Assembly (NCBI GenBank): GCA_016745075.1
Contig: JADGDD010000001.1
Span: 559,125 to 623,124, forward strand
Source: Planctomycetota bacterium
GTDB lineage: Bacteria; Planctomycetota; UBA11346
Length of the DNA stretch: 64,000 nt
Reading direction: 5' to 3'
Made by a program: the position numbers and the translations under genes. Below the pieces are notes generated by a model. The model saw only the letters and a program-made list of their open reading frames with translations. It did no database searches and had not been told where the DNA came from. Below, one piece after another: positions 36,476 through 46,028 of the stretch (its first letter is position 1; each line of letters starts with the position of its first letter).

Positions 36476-38719
36476 TTATGCATTTAGTTCGCGCGAACCG
36501 TTTTCATCAACAATTTTTGGTTCACAGAAGAATGTATATGAATTATTGTAATCAGAATTACATGCAGAACGAATATGCAAAGTAAATTGTTTTGGCGTAT
36601 CTGGCGGCAAGCAAACAGAACCGTGTGGGCCAATTTTATTTGTACCAGCTTGTAATGCTCCTGCCTGCCAACTGAGCAATGGTATCTCTTTTGCCCCTAT
36701 ACATAGAACCAAATCCACTAAACCAAAATCAGTTGTTTCTGCGCTGTGATTTATGGCAAAACACTCGCACATAAATTGTTCACCAGTTGTCCATTTCAAT
36801 TTGCGAACACGAGCGCTTAATAGAGAGGCTCTGCAAGCTTGAGCAACCGCTTGCAGGGCTGGCTTTTCTTCATGCGGCCAACTTAACAAACTATTATTTG
36901 CAGCACTTGGCCATGGTTCATTAAAACACCAGTTCATTGCCATACTGCAAGCAGGCCACTGTCTGCGAGACTCTTCAAAAATATGTTGAAGACCAATAGA
37001 TTGAAGAATTTGACCATGAGCAACCAACTCATCCAAGTTTTGGCTCGTTCCAAAAAAGGAGTCAATTGTAGCATGCATGAGCCAACTATCTACAGCAATG
37101 CTTGGCAAAGCACCAATGCCATGATGTGTTTCCCATGCAGTACCTATACGTGGTGGCCACAGTTCATCTTGTGGGATAAAGCTTTTCAACGTTGAAACAG
37201 CGGCAGGACCAGGCACTGCAAATTCAGTATAAGCTGTATGTGTTGAGCGAGAAAATAAAGACAACACATCTTCACCAGATGCTGTATCAACACAAGCATA
37301 CGGACCGTGCCCCATGCCAACAACTGGTGCCGTTGGTAAAAATGGCGTATTTTTATCTTCAGCAAAAGCAAGACTGTTAAGTAATCGTAAAGCATGACTT
37401 TGATCATCCATACCAGACCATGCATTAAATAATTCATTGCCACCGCACCACAGGGCTATAGATGGATGACCGCGTAATTGGCGAATCATACTTACTGCTT
37501 CTTGTTGTAATATATCTAAATACTCAGGAGAATCTGGATAATTATTACAGGCAAGTGGAAACTCTTGCCAAACAAGTATTCCCAGTTCATCACATCGTTC
37601 ATAAAACGCATCACGATGAATTCCTGCACCACCCCATAAACGCAGTAAGTTGAATCCCGCTTGAAAAGCAGAATCAACAAGTTGCTGCTCGCGTTCATCA
37701 GTTACTAAACCGGGAAATATTTCACTTGGTACAAGATTACTACCCATACCGAATAAACGACGACCATTGATTTCTAAAGTGATAGGGGCATCACTTCGTG
37801 ATTTTGGAAAAACATCTGGCTTATCCCATGCACCACCGTTCATAACTAAACGCACACGGCGAAAGCCAACCTGTTGCTCTCGTCTATCTAACACATGACC
37901 ATTACTATCAGACAATTTCCAACAACTTTTATAGCATGCCTGTGAACCTTGGTCTCGTGGCCACCATAATTCTGGCTGTTCTAGTGTACTCACCCACTTA
38001 CGAGCTTCTTGAACGGTTCCAATCTTATCAAAAATAAAGGCGCCATCTGGACTCTCGAGAGTCCAATGGATAACAAGACCTTCACTTTCACCATCAATGG
38101 CCAATTCAGAATAACAAACAGCCTTATAATGAGAATCTACAGTCTGTAAATCATACCGTAATTCCGCTTGTGAAAAAAAAGATGCTGATGCCTTGTGGCC
38201 AACACATTCCTTCCACAAACCAATGGGAACCAATCGCGGGTGCCAATCCCAGCCATAACTACAGGTTGGTTTACAACTTTCTGCTGCCTGCCCACGATCT
38301 ACAGGCTCTGGATAGGCTTTGGGAATGGGACGCAAGGTAATATCCAAACAGTTTTCATCCTGAAGTACCGTTGTTACATCAATCGTTACTGGTGTGGCGT
38401 AGCCTTCATGATCTGCAAGTACAACCCCGTTCACACGGACAAGACATGCATAGTCAACACCGCCAAGATGAATGAGATAGCGTTCACTTTTATTCAATAA
38501 TGGACGAGTGAATGTTGTTCGATACGTCCAATACTGATTCTCCATCCATTCATAATTGCGGAATTCATCTCCGTACCAATAATCAGGCCATTTATGATGA
38601 CGTGCATAATCAAGTTGAACGGCACCCGGTACCTCTGCGGCAATCCACTCGCCGTTAATATCATTCTCTTTCGAATGAAAGCAACACGTCCAGATGAAAT
38701 GATTTGTAGTAATAACCAT
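36476..38719 (-). CDS. Beta-mannosidase-like glycoside hydrolase family 2
   Basis: A 747-aa GH2 enzyme of the beta-mannosidase group. The sugar-binding domain (1-180) includes VPGAVQLDYARH and the WTYRTTF phrase, and is followed by an Ig-like domain and the TIM barrel. The acid/base Glu429 is in IALWCGGNE and the nucleophile Glu499 is in AYTEFAVPG; the CGGNE form and the TEF nucleophile are typical of mannosidase/exo-glucosaminidase members. A C-terminal beta domain completes it. No signal peptide is present, so it should act on imported oligosaccharides. AGAGG lies 8 nt upstream of the start. It is the first gene of the GH2-isomerase-dehydrogenase operon. Confidence 0.82.
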   Translation of the reverse strand: MVITTNHFIWTCCFHSKENDINGEWIAAEVPGAVQLDYARHHKWPDYWYGDEFRNYEWMENQYWTYRTTFTRPLLNKSERYLIHLGGVDYACLVRVNGVVLADHEGYATPVTIDVTTVLQDENCLDITLRPIPKAYPEPVDRGQAAESCKPTCSYGWDWHPRLVPIGLWKECVGHKASASFFSQAELRYDLQTVDSHYKAVCYSELAIDGESEGLVIHWTLESPDGAFIFDKIGTVQEARKWVSTLEQPELWWPRDQGSQACYKSCWKLSDSNGHVLDRREQQVGFRRVRLVMNGGAWDKPDVFPKSRSDAPITLEINGRRLFGMGSNLVPSEIFPGLVTDEREQQLVDSAFQAGFNLLRLWGGAGIHRDAFYERCDELGILVWQEFPLACNNYPDSPEYLDILQQEAVSMIRQLRGHPSIALWCGGNELFNAWSGMDDQSHALRLLNSLAFAEDKNTPFLPTAPVVGMGHGPYACVDTASGEDVLSLFSRSTHTAYTEFAVPGPAAVSTLKSFIPQDELWPPRIGTAWETHHGIGALPSIAVDSWLMHATIDSFFGTSQNLDELVAHGQILQSIGLQHIFEESRRQWPACSMAMNWCFNEPWPSAANNSLLSWPHEEKPALQAVAQACRASLLSARVRKLKWTTGEQFMCECFAINHSAETTDFGLVDLVLCIGAKEIPLLSWQAGALQAGTNKIGPHGSVCLPPDTPKQFTLHIRSACNSDYNNSYTFFCEPKIVDENGSRELNA

Positions 38720-38877
38720 AGTTTAAACCTCTTTATTACCAAATATAGGATAAAACCGAAGAGAAACGATGCAAAGCGTTCATCTGTAGCTCTTTAAACC
38801 AAACCTCTTGACCTTTTTGTAGAATAATAGTGTGTAAAGGAGGTCAATAGATCAAATTACATAAAGCTTATTTACGG

Positions 38878-41175
38878 CTAGGTTTCAAGGAAATCATCTA
38901 TCGTTGGTAAACGTTTCGTATTTTGGCCGAGACGAGGTCGACAAGCAAGTAGGCCCTTGGTATATGGATGCTGTGGGTGAGCAAAGATATCAGTAACGGG
39001 ACCTTCTTCTACTTTTTCTCCACGCCACATAATGACTACTTTATCAGCAAGCTCTGCTACAACACCGAGGTCATGTGTAATAAATAAAATGGCCATACCA
39101 CGATCACGCTGTAATTCTTTAAGAACGTCTAGAATCTGCGCTTGTACGGTTACATCAAGAGCTGTAGTTGGCTCATCAGCAATCAATAAATCTGGGTCGC
39201 AGGCTAGTGCTATGGCAATGCAGACACGTTGGCGCATACCACCAGATAATTCATGCGGATATTGTTCATATCGCTGCTCTGGATCTGGCAAGCCCACAGC
39301 GTTTAATAACTCTATACAACGGGTATAAATAGCATCTGGAGTGAGTTGGGTATGTAGTTCCAGAGCTTCTGCAACCTGCCGGCCACAGGTCCATGTCGGA
39401 TTAAGAGCACTCATTGGCTCTTGTGAGATAAATGAGATTTCATTACCACGCAAGCGACGCAGGCGTTCATCAGACATGGCTAGGATATTTTCACCCTTCC
39501 AAACAATGTTGCCTGTGGGGTAAACGGCTCCACTGGTATCTAACAAGCGAAGACTTGATAAAGCGGAGACACTTTTCCCTGAACCGGATTCACCAACTAA
39601 TGCAACTACTTCCCCTGATTGTATATCAAAGGACATACCACGTACTGCGTTTACAGCTTGGCCCCCCTGCTCAAAACGAATATGAATATCATTAAAAGAT
39701 AACATGGTAGTGGGGTTTGCTTGTTTGGTCCTGTGGTCTGAGCTTTGAAGAACAGGCTGTTGGTTCGTAGCATCTTCTGATTTGGGATCAAACGCTTCTC
39801 GTAAACCATTACCAACAACATTTAAAGCAGAAACTAAAGCAAAAATGGCGAAACCGGGTGTATACACGAGATGGATATATTCTGTATGCTTTCTTGCCTC
39901 ATTTAAGACGAGTCCCCAACTTGGAGTATTTGCGTCAATTAAACCAAGAAAAGCGAGGCCGCTTTCCCCAAGGATAGTTCCTGCAATACCAAAGATTGCA
40001 GAAATAAGCAGCGGGGTCATTACATTCGGCAAAATATGAATGAACATAATACGCCATTTTGGCAAACCTAAACATTCTGCTGCTAAAACATATTCTCGGC
40101 CCGCTTGCGCCAAATATTCTCCGCGCACTAAACGTGCGGTTCCAGCCCAGCCAGTAACACCAAAGACGATAATAATTGTGCTGATGTCTTTGCCCCAAAC
40201 GGCAACAATAATAAGGGCCAAAAGGAAGGTTGGGAAATTCATCATAATTTCCACGAGACGTTGGACCAAGATATCAACTCTGCCACCAAAGTAACCGCTA
40301 ATAGCACCAACTATGAGGCCGATGAAGAGTGCTAAGCCAGTTGCAGCAAAGCCGACCGTTAAGCTAATACGAGCACCAAAGACCATACGTGCGGCAACAT
40401 CGCGCCCAGCTTCGTCTGTTCCTAGAATAAAGGATTGACCAGTCGTATTACAAAAGGTGCCAGGATCTTTCAGAACGGCATCTTGATAATGCATGCGATG
40501 GCTGTTGGCGATAAGTGGAAAAAGCGTAAGAGACGGTGATAATAAACTGAGCTTTGTTGGTGGGATAAATTCGAGTGGGGTGCCGTGCTCGCCATAAGGA
40601 CGACAGGCTAACATGTGTTTGGAAGTACTTCTATGATGGACTGTGTAAACGGTTCCGTTGACATGACGGACGGTATCTCCGCGCTGAGCGTGATCCCAAT
40701 ACTGAGTAGGGTCAATAGAGGTCGTACGTTGATGGAATGATGCAGTACAATAGGTAACAGCACGTGGTCGCCAAAAGCCGACCAAGCCATCAGCGCTGTG
40801 GTGATACGGAATTTGTACTGCTACCCAGAGAAGGACGTTACTTGCCGCTAGCAGTAACGTTATTCGGCCTTGTCCCCACATGGTGTACTTTCGTAACAAC
40901 AGGTACATCAAGATACTTACCGGCGAGAAAACTGCCAGACAGTTAAAGAACACATCGTAGCGTTCTTCATATATGTTACGATTAAATAAATCGAGGAGAA
41001 TGGGGAAAGAAATGCCCCCGTCATCTATCCATACCAAGGCTGTTTCTGAAACAAAAAACGGGGCAAAAATGGCCAGTACGGCAAAAAAAGCTAAAATAGC
41101 AAGCCCTAAGCGTATACTTGTTTTGGACAGCATACGTTGGAGCGCTAGTTGAACTGGAGAAGCAGCGTTAGACAT
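38878..41175 (-). CDS. Oligopeptide-type ABC transporter: permease (DppC-like) fused to ATPase (DppD-like)
   Basis: A 765-aa fusion. Residues 1-465 are a DppC/OppC-type permease with first helices at about 25-45 and 75-125, a long extracytoplasmic stretch (about 125-250), and a core starting GTDEAGRDVAARMVFGARISL with the EAA loop near 361-384. Residues 490-765 are a complete ABC ATPase: Walker A GESGSGKS (528-535), signature LSGGMRQRV, Walker B DLLIADEPTTALD, and a C-terminal oligopeptide-type extension (HPYTKGLLACRPRL). Permease and ATPase are usually separate genes in this family. GGAG lies 5 nt before the ATG, which is inside the end of the previous permease (8-nt overlap). No second ATPase gene is nearby, so a homodimer is expected. 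Confidence 0.88.
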   Translation of the reverse strand: MSNAASPVQLALQRMLSKTSIRLGLAILAFFAVLAIFAPFFVSETALVWIDDGGISFPILLDLFNRNIYEERYDVFFNCLAVFSPVSILMYLLLRKYTMWGQGRITLLLAASNVLLWVAVQIPYHHSADGLVGFWRPRAVTYCTASFHQRTTSIDPTQYWDHAQRGDTVRHVNGTVYTVHHRSTSKHMLACRPYGEHGTPLEFIPPTKLSLLSPSLTLFPLIANSHRMHYQDAVLKDPGTFCNTTGQSFILGTDEAGRDVAARMVFGARISLTVGFAATGLALFIGLIVGAISGYFGGRVDILVQRLVEIMMNFPTFLLALIIVAVWGKDISTIIIVFGVTGWAGTARLVRGEYLAQAGREYVLAAECLGLPKWRIMFIHILPNVMTPLLISAIFGIAGTILGESGLAFLGLIDANTPSWGLVLNEARKHTEYIHLVYTPGFAIFALVSALNVVGNGLREAFDPKSEDATNQQPVLQSSDHRTKQANPTTMLSFNDIHIRFEQGGQAVNAVRGMSFDIQSGEVVALVGESGSGKSVSALSSLRLLDTSGAVYPTGNIVWKGENILAMSDERLRRLRGNEISFISQEPMSALNPTWTCGRQVAEALELHTQLTPDAIYTRCIELLNAVGLPDPEQRYEQYPHELSGGMRQRVCIAIALACDPDLLIADEPTTALDVTVQAQILDVLKELQRDRGMAILFITHDLGVVAELADKVVIMWRGEKVEEGPVTDIFAHPQHPYTKGLLACRPRLGQNTKRLPTIDDFLET

Positions 41176-42640
41176 ACTGACTCCGTATTCGTGGATCAAC
41201 CACCGCATATAAAATATCGGCTACGAGGATGCTGATAAGCAGTAAGCCAACTGATACGATAGTTGAACCCATAATAAGTGGAGCATCGGCAGTAAGCGCT
41301 GCGTCGAGTAAGAGTGTTCCAAGGCCTTGTATATTGAAAATGAGTTCTACGAAGATGAAGCCACCATACATAGATGCAAGTAAACCCGATCCGAGGGTGA
41401 TCATAGTTACCATACTGTTGCGCAAGCTATGGCCGTAAACAATCTGATCTTCACTGGCCCCTTTAGCACGGGCTGTTCTAACGTAATCAGAAGATAATTC
41501 GCCAAGTAATTGGCCGCGCATATAACGAGACAAAACGGTGAAGCTGTTATAGGTTAATACAATTAACGGTAAGAAAGAATGATAACAAATATCCCATAAA
41601 AAGGCTGGTGTACTCATCCATACATCATCACTGGTGAGTCCCTTGCTTGGGAAAATTTCTTGGCCATAAGAGCTATCAGTACATAAATGTACTAATAAAA
41701 TGGTTCCTAGAAAAAACTCAGGCGTGGACCATAGTAACATTAAAGCACCTCCAGTTGCCCGTTCTTCTAGGCTACCTTTTTTTCGTGCAGCACGAATGCC
41801 CAGTGGTACAGCAATGCCCCACGCGAGTATGATAGCCATAATATTCAGCCAAAAGGTGATAAACCAGCGGTCAGCAATGATGGCAAAAACAAACTGTTGT
41901 TTCATATGGGAGTACAATGTTCCTGAGAACAATTTCCCCATAATACTAACAAAGCCTGTTTCACTAAAAGTTGCTCCTATTTTCCCAGCCGTCGAATACG
42001 AAAAAGCAGATTCTTCATTACGGATGATTTCAATTAATTTCTGTCGTTTGGTTTGATACTGTTCATCAACACACAGATAGCCGTCTTCCTGTGTGTTAAT
42101 GAATTCAATAGCACATTTTTCTAGTAGTTGATTACGACTGACAATGCGTTGCCGTTCCTGTTCTTTGGCATAATCTTCAATATTGGTCGGGGTGAATGCA
42201 CAAATAGTTAAGGCTTCACTGGCTGGTGCATGCAACTCAGTAAGCGTCTCGTCTTCTAATACTTCTAATAGCGGTATAACGTAAGCACGGCCTTTTAAGT
42301 ATAATTCTACTTCTGCACGACCACGGTCCCCTGCTGGTAGTGTTGCATGCTCTCCTTTTTCGAGCATCCATAGGTTTTCTATAACATCATCTTTTTCAAT
42401 CCACACTCGCGTGTTGAGAACGGCCGGTAAATCATTACCAGTGCGCTTAAATCGGCCAAGGTAGCTACGGATATTTGCCAGTTTGGCATCTGCTTTGCGC
42501 TCACCTGCGCTTTGGCCGCTGGCAGCCATCTCTTCATACAATCCAGGAGCACGTAAACGGACCACTGCAAAAGTAATCAATAGAATCCCGACCATAGTCG
42601 GGATCATTAGTAACAATCTACGGATAATATAGGATAACAC
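41168..42640 (-). CDS. Oligopeptide-type ABC transporter permease (DppB-like) with a large insertion
   Basis: A 490-aa DppB/OppB-type permease. Helix 1 is at about 8-28 (the family's IIRRLLLMIPTMVGILLITF). It is followed by an unusually long hydrophilic segment (about 30-255) before the conserved core of five helices, which contains the EAA loop YVRTARAKGASEDQIVYGHSLRN and ends DPRIR. Typical DppBs are about 310-340 residues, so roughly 150 residues are extra. The insertion is predicted to lie outside the membrane and may contact the solute-binding protein. The start is a GTG, 9 nt after the solute-binding protein gene, without a good ribosome site, so it probably depends on coupling. Confidence 0.88.
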   Translation of the reverse strand: MLSYIIRRLLLMIPTMVGILLITFAVVRLRAPGLYEEMAASGQSAGERKADAKLANIRSYLGRFKRTGNDLPAVLNTRVWIEKDDVIENLWMLEKGEHATLPAGDRGRAEVELYLKGRAYVIPLLEVLEDETLTELHAPASEALTICAFTPTNIEDYAKEQERQRIVSRNQLLEKCAIEFINTQEDGYLCVDEQYQTKRQKLIEIIRNEESAFSYSTAGKIGATFSETGFVSIMGKLFSGTLYSHMKQQFVFAIIADRWFITFWLNIMAIILAWGIAVPLGIRAARKKGSLEERATGGALMLLWSTPEFFLGTILLVHLCTDSSYGQEIFPSKGLTSDDVWMSTPAFLWDICYHSFLPLIVLTYNSFTVLSRYMRGQLLGELSSDYVRTARAKGASEDQIVYGHSLRNSMVTMITLGSGLLASMYGGFIFVELIFNIQGLGTLLLDAALTADAPLIMGSTIVSVGLLLISILVADILYAVVDPRIRSQYV

Positions 42641-42649
42641 GGCTAGGAA

Positions 42650-44800
42650 CTATTCTTTCCAGATGTGGTAGCGTGTTTTCTTTTGCGAAACACTGTGAAT
42701 ATGCAAAGCGTTGTATGCCTCACCAACATTGCCAATCTTTCCTGCGCCTTGGTTTTGCCAAGTAACAATGCTTTCGGCTGCACGAAAAAAAGTATATGGT
42801 TGTTCACGGTGAATGATTTCTTGAAACTCATGAGCAATGGCAATGCGTTTTTGTACATCAAATTCTGTTTGCATTGCTTTAATCAGTTCATCAGCACGTG
42901 AATTTGCAAACCCACAAAAATTAGAGGAGCGCGGTTCTTCAGCAAAACGTGAATGCCAAAGTTGTTCAAAATCCACTTCAAAAGGCATGCGCCATCCACC
43001 AGAAACTGCATCAAAATCACGATCTTCATAGACCTTGAGTAAATCCTTCCATTCAAGCTCTAGGCGTTCCATCTTTATACCAACCTTGCGCAGTTCTTCT
43101 TCAAATAATAATAAGGTATTGGTCCACGATGGACTGTCTTTGTAGTATTTCATCTTAAACGTAAACGATTGCTGTTTACCATCTACAAACGCATCAAGTA
43201 AACCATCTCCATCAGTATCGTCCCAACCTGCTTCAAGTAACAATTCTATGGCTTTATCTGGATCAAAATTATAAGCGGGTAAATTTGGATTGGCGTAAAT
43301 CGTATCTGGATGGACATTAGAATTGAGTAAAGCCCCAAGGCCAAAATACGACTCTTGCAGTGCACGTTCTCGTGGAAACAGGTAGCTCATTGCTTGTCGT
43401 ACACGGCGATCGGCAAATAATGAACGTTTGGCGTTCCAGCCAATATACGTATAGCTGAGTCGCTTAAATGGTATACACGCTAAATCTGCTTTTTTATTAT
43501 CGGCATACAGAGCAAAACGTTTTTCTTTACCATCTAAGACCTGACTTTTATATTGTGCTGGCTGTAGACCCATTAAGGAAATGTTTCCATTCTTAAATTG
43601 GGTTAACATATTGGTTGGGTCTTTTGTTTGGCAATCTTGCTCAATACGATCAAAATGTATGCCCTTCCCCCAGTAATCTTTATGACGTTCAAAAACAATA
43701 CGCACATCATCATCATATTGAACGAGGCGGCAGACACCAACACCAATGGCTTGACGTTTTTCATCAAACCAATGTTTGTTAAAAGTTGTACCGATTTGTG
43801 TGTCTGGAATAAGCGAGCCATCTGGGAAGCGTGTATAGACATGTCTTGGTAATGGGCCAAGCCCCATGCTGGTACTCATGCTGGTATAGACTTTTTTGCT
43901 CCATTGTACCTGTAAGGTATAATCATCGAGGGCTTCAATGCGTTCCATGTCTTCAAAATATGGTTTAATAGAGGGGCATTCGACCTCAGGGTCTTGTATC
44001 ATCTTTATAAAAAACACAAAATCATGAGCGGTTAATTCAATTGGCTCACGCAACCATGCATACTTCTCGTCTTCAAAAGCAATTCTTGGTACCTGCCAGT
44101 ACACACCTTTACGAATGGTAAAGGTATAGGTCATAAAATCTTCGGAAATATTTACGGTGGTTGCTAGCTGGCTCCGCCATAATTCTGGATGCTCATGGTC
44201 TCGTTCTGATAAACTATCGTTAAGATAGGAATGAATATCGGATACTGTTGCCGACTGTTCTGTAATCGGATTCAATCCTTTGGGGGTAGAATTAAACTGT
44301 CGTAAGACCCCCCCACGTTTTGCTAAGTTTAAGTGTGTACTCATTGGAGGAAGCAAGAAGTTTGTTGATGCAACTGGAAACCCATCACCATAACTTGTTT
44401 TTTCCATAGCTATCGTCTGTGGTATGTTGACAGACGGTGCTGTTCCAGAATGAGCACTTTGATTGTGATTGTGATTGTTAAGAGAGTCTGATTTTTCTTT
44501 TTCAGCTAAAAGTTGTTTGAGCATCTCTAGCTCTGTTGTACTTGTTGCGGGGGTCTTGCTTATTTGATCACGCAAGAGTTGTGCAGAAGTTTGTTGTTGT
44601 ACAGATTGTGCTTGAATGGCTTCTATTACGTGTGCATTCGATTCTTTATTTTGCTCAATCAAACTTTGAATATCTACTGACAAGGCTTTTTGCTGAATAT
44701 AGACATCATGCAGTTGTTGTTGCTCTAAATACCGGTCAATAATCTGGTAGATCATCAACAAGGCGATCAGTCCGAGCAAGCCATTTGTGAACGTCTTCAT
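42650..44800 (-). CDS. Family 5 extracellular solute-binding protein with N-terminal membrane anchor and coiled coil
   Basis: A 716-aa protein. A single helix (about 6-22, NGLLGLIALLMIYQIIDRYL) is not followed by a lipobox or cleavage site, so it should be a membrane anchor. A heptad-like, Q/E-rich segment (about 22-95) predicts a coiled coil. A short linker with a His/Asn-rich repeat follows, and then a full SBP_bac_5 domain (about 130-700; GGVLRQFNSTPKGLNP, YTFTIRKGVYW, DRRVRQAMSYLF). It would capture peptides or oligosaccharides for the permeases downstream. GGAGG lies 7 nt before the ATG used; the longer open frame overlaps the preceding gene and lacks a ribosome site. Confidence 0.85.
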   Translation of the reverse strand: MKTFTNGLLGLIALLMIYQIIDRYLEQQQLHDVYIQQKALSVDIQSLIEQNKESNAHVIEAIQAQSVQQQTSAQLLRDQISKTPATSTTELEMLKQLLAEKEKSDSLNNHNHNQSAHSGTAPSVNIPQTIAMEKTSYGDGFPVASTNFLLPPMSTHLNLAKRGGVLRQFNSTPKGLNPITEQSATVSDIHSYLNDSLSERDHEHPELWRSQLATTVNISEDFMTYTFTIRKGVYWQVPRIAFEDEKYAWLREPIELTAHDFVFFIKMIQDPEVECPSIKPYFEDMERIEALDDYTLQVQWSKKVYTSMSTSMGLGPLPRHVYTRFPDGSLIPDTQIGTTFNKHWFDEKRQAIGVGVCRLVQYDDDVRIVFERHKDYWGKGIHFDRIEQDCQTKDPTNMLTQFKNGNISLMGLQPAQYKSQVLDGKEKRFALYADNKKADLACIPFKRLSYTYIGWNAKRSLFADRRVRQAMSYLFPRERALQESYFGLGALLNSNVHPDTIYANPNLPAYNFDPDKAIELLLEAGWDDTDGDGLLDAFVDGKQQSFTFKMKYYKDSPSWTNTLLLFEEELRKVGIKMERLELEWKDLLKVYEDRDFDAVSGGWRMPFEVDFEQLWHSRFAEEPRSSNFCGFANSRADELIKAMQTEFDVQKRIAIAHEFQEIIHREQPYTFFRAAESIVTWQNQGAGKIGNVGEAYNALHIHSVSQKKTRYHIWKE

Positions 44801-44855
44801 AACCATTCCTCCGCATGCTGGGTAAGATAGCGAAACATGGGCATTCGCAAGTTGA

Positions 44856-45287
44856 TTACAGTATGCGCAACTCTGGTGCGCCAGCACGTTTGATCAATTC
44901 TGCACATTGGCTATCAGTGAGATCATCGGTAACGCCCATATCAGAAAGAACCATCCAACGCCTTGGCTCAATTTGACGGCAAATACAGGCGAGACTTTTC
45001 CAACGGTATACCGCATGAATATTATCAAGAACACCAATGTCCCAACCACCGTCGTGACTCCATTTGTTGACATCACGATTAAGACGTTTCATCATAATTG
45101 CGGCAAGATCTCCGTGCAAACGTTCAACAGCAACATCATCTTGACTACAACTGGGGCATGGAGACCACGACACTGTTGGATCTATTAACAAGCGCCAATC
45201 TTGTTGATACCAACTACGGTTGGCATCCAGATTAACAGCATCAGGTATCCATGAAAAACCGTCACATTGTGGACAGTTTGTATTCAT
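44856..45287 (-). CDS. Small zinc-ribbon-like protein, function unknown
   Basis: A 143-aa protein with two CxxC pairs near the N-terminus (Cys5-Pro-Gln-Cys8 and a Cys-Pro-Ser-Cys near residue 45) that look like a zinc ribbon, followed by a mostly helical part with further cysteines (CICRQ). Nothing else is recognised. Its ATG overlaps the stop of the acyltransferase gene by 4 nt and its stop lies 55 nt before the solute-binding protein start, so it belongs to the same operon. Confidence 0.6.
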   Translation of the reverse strand: MNTNCPQCDGFSWIPDAVNLDANRSWYQQDWRLLIDPTVSWSPCPSCSQDDVAVERLHGDLAAIMMKRLNRDVNKWSHDGGWDIGVLDNIHAVYRWKSLACICRQIEPRRWMVLSDMGVTDDLTDSQCAELIKRAGAPELRIL

Positions 45288-45946
45288 GGACAGCTATGCT
45301 TAAAAAGTTTTTGTTCGGTGACTTCCATCCAGTTTTTCAGATAATTGGTCATCCATTTATCCTGCTGGCGACCCTTCAGGCCTTCTGGTGCAGAGACAGG
45401 TTTACCGTAAACCACCTCTACACGCCCAGTACTGGGCCACAACATCCACCAACCACGTCGCCAAATTCGCTCTGGATGATAGAGATATACGGGTACCACT
45501 GGCACGTTCGCACGGCGAGCAAACATGGCGGGGCCTGTTTTAAAGCGACCTAAATAACCTGTTTTAGAACGTGTTCCTTCCGGAAATACAATAACAGGTT
45601 TACCAGATTCCAAAACAGCAATAGTTCGTCGTAAACTTTCCATTGCTGGTTCGTCTCTATTGACGGGAATTGCTTGAATTTTCTTGAGAGTCCAGCCAAC
45701 TATCGGCAATTTCCATAGGCTACCACGTGCAAAGTAGCCCATAGGGTGACGATGCCACATACCGACCAAAGGTGGATCCCAGAAGGAACGATGATTTGAC
45801 GCCAAAACACAGGCCTGTCCGTTGTATGCTGAATGGCGACGAATACGCAGGCGATAAAAACATCTGGTATACAAACGCATGAGAGCGGAGGCCCATGCGT
45901 TAAATATGCTGGTGCTATTAATGGTGTTTGGACGATCATCAATCAT
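45284..45946 (-). CDS. plsC: 1-acyl-sn-glycerol-3-phosphate acyltransferase
   Basis: A 220-aa PlsC-type acyltransferase. It has the catalytic HX4D (NHRSFWDPP, His52 and Asp57) and the substrate motif FPEGTRSK (121-128), plus the YFARGSLWKLPIVGW block. It acylates lysophosphatidic acid to phosphatidic acid at the inner membrane. It is the first gene of a run on the - strand that leads through a zinc-ribbon protein into the oligopeptide-type transporter, with a 4-nt overlap to the next gene. The upstream region (about 80 nt) is divergent from the 1386-aa propeller gene. Confidence 0.88.
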   Translation of the reverse strand: MIDDRPNTINSTSIFNAWASALMRLYTRCFYRLRIRRHSAYNGQACVLASNHRSFWDPPLVGMWHRHPMGYFARGSLWKLPIVGWTLKKIQAIPVNRDEPAMESLRRTIAVLESGKPVIVFPEGTRSKTGYLGRFKTGPAMFARRANVPVVPVYLYHPERIWRRGWWMLWPSTGRVEVVYGKPVSAPEGLKGRQQDKWMTNYLKNWMEVTEQKLFKHSCP

Positions 45947-46028
45947 GGGCTCAGGATGGGATGCTCCCTTGCTCGTGCAAGCGGGAGGCAGTGCTTGGCT
46001 CGCTGCTTGTAGTATCTAGGCTACGACC

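Noticed and set aside
38720..38877. Possible LacI-type operator (AACG...CGTT) and TTGACC promoter upstream of the mannosidase
   Set aside because: The half-sites are imperfect and the spacing is irregular; the -10 cannot be placed convincingly.
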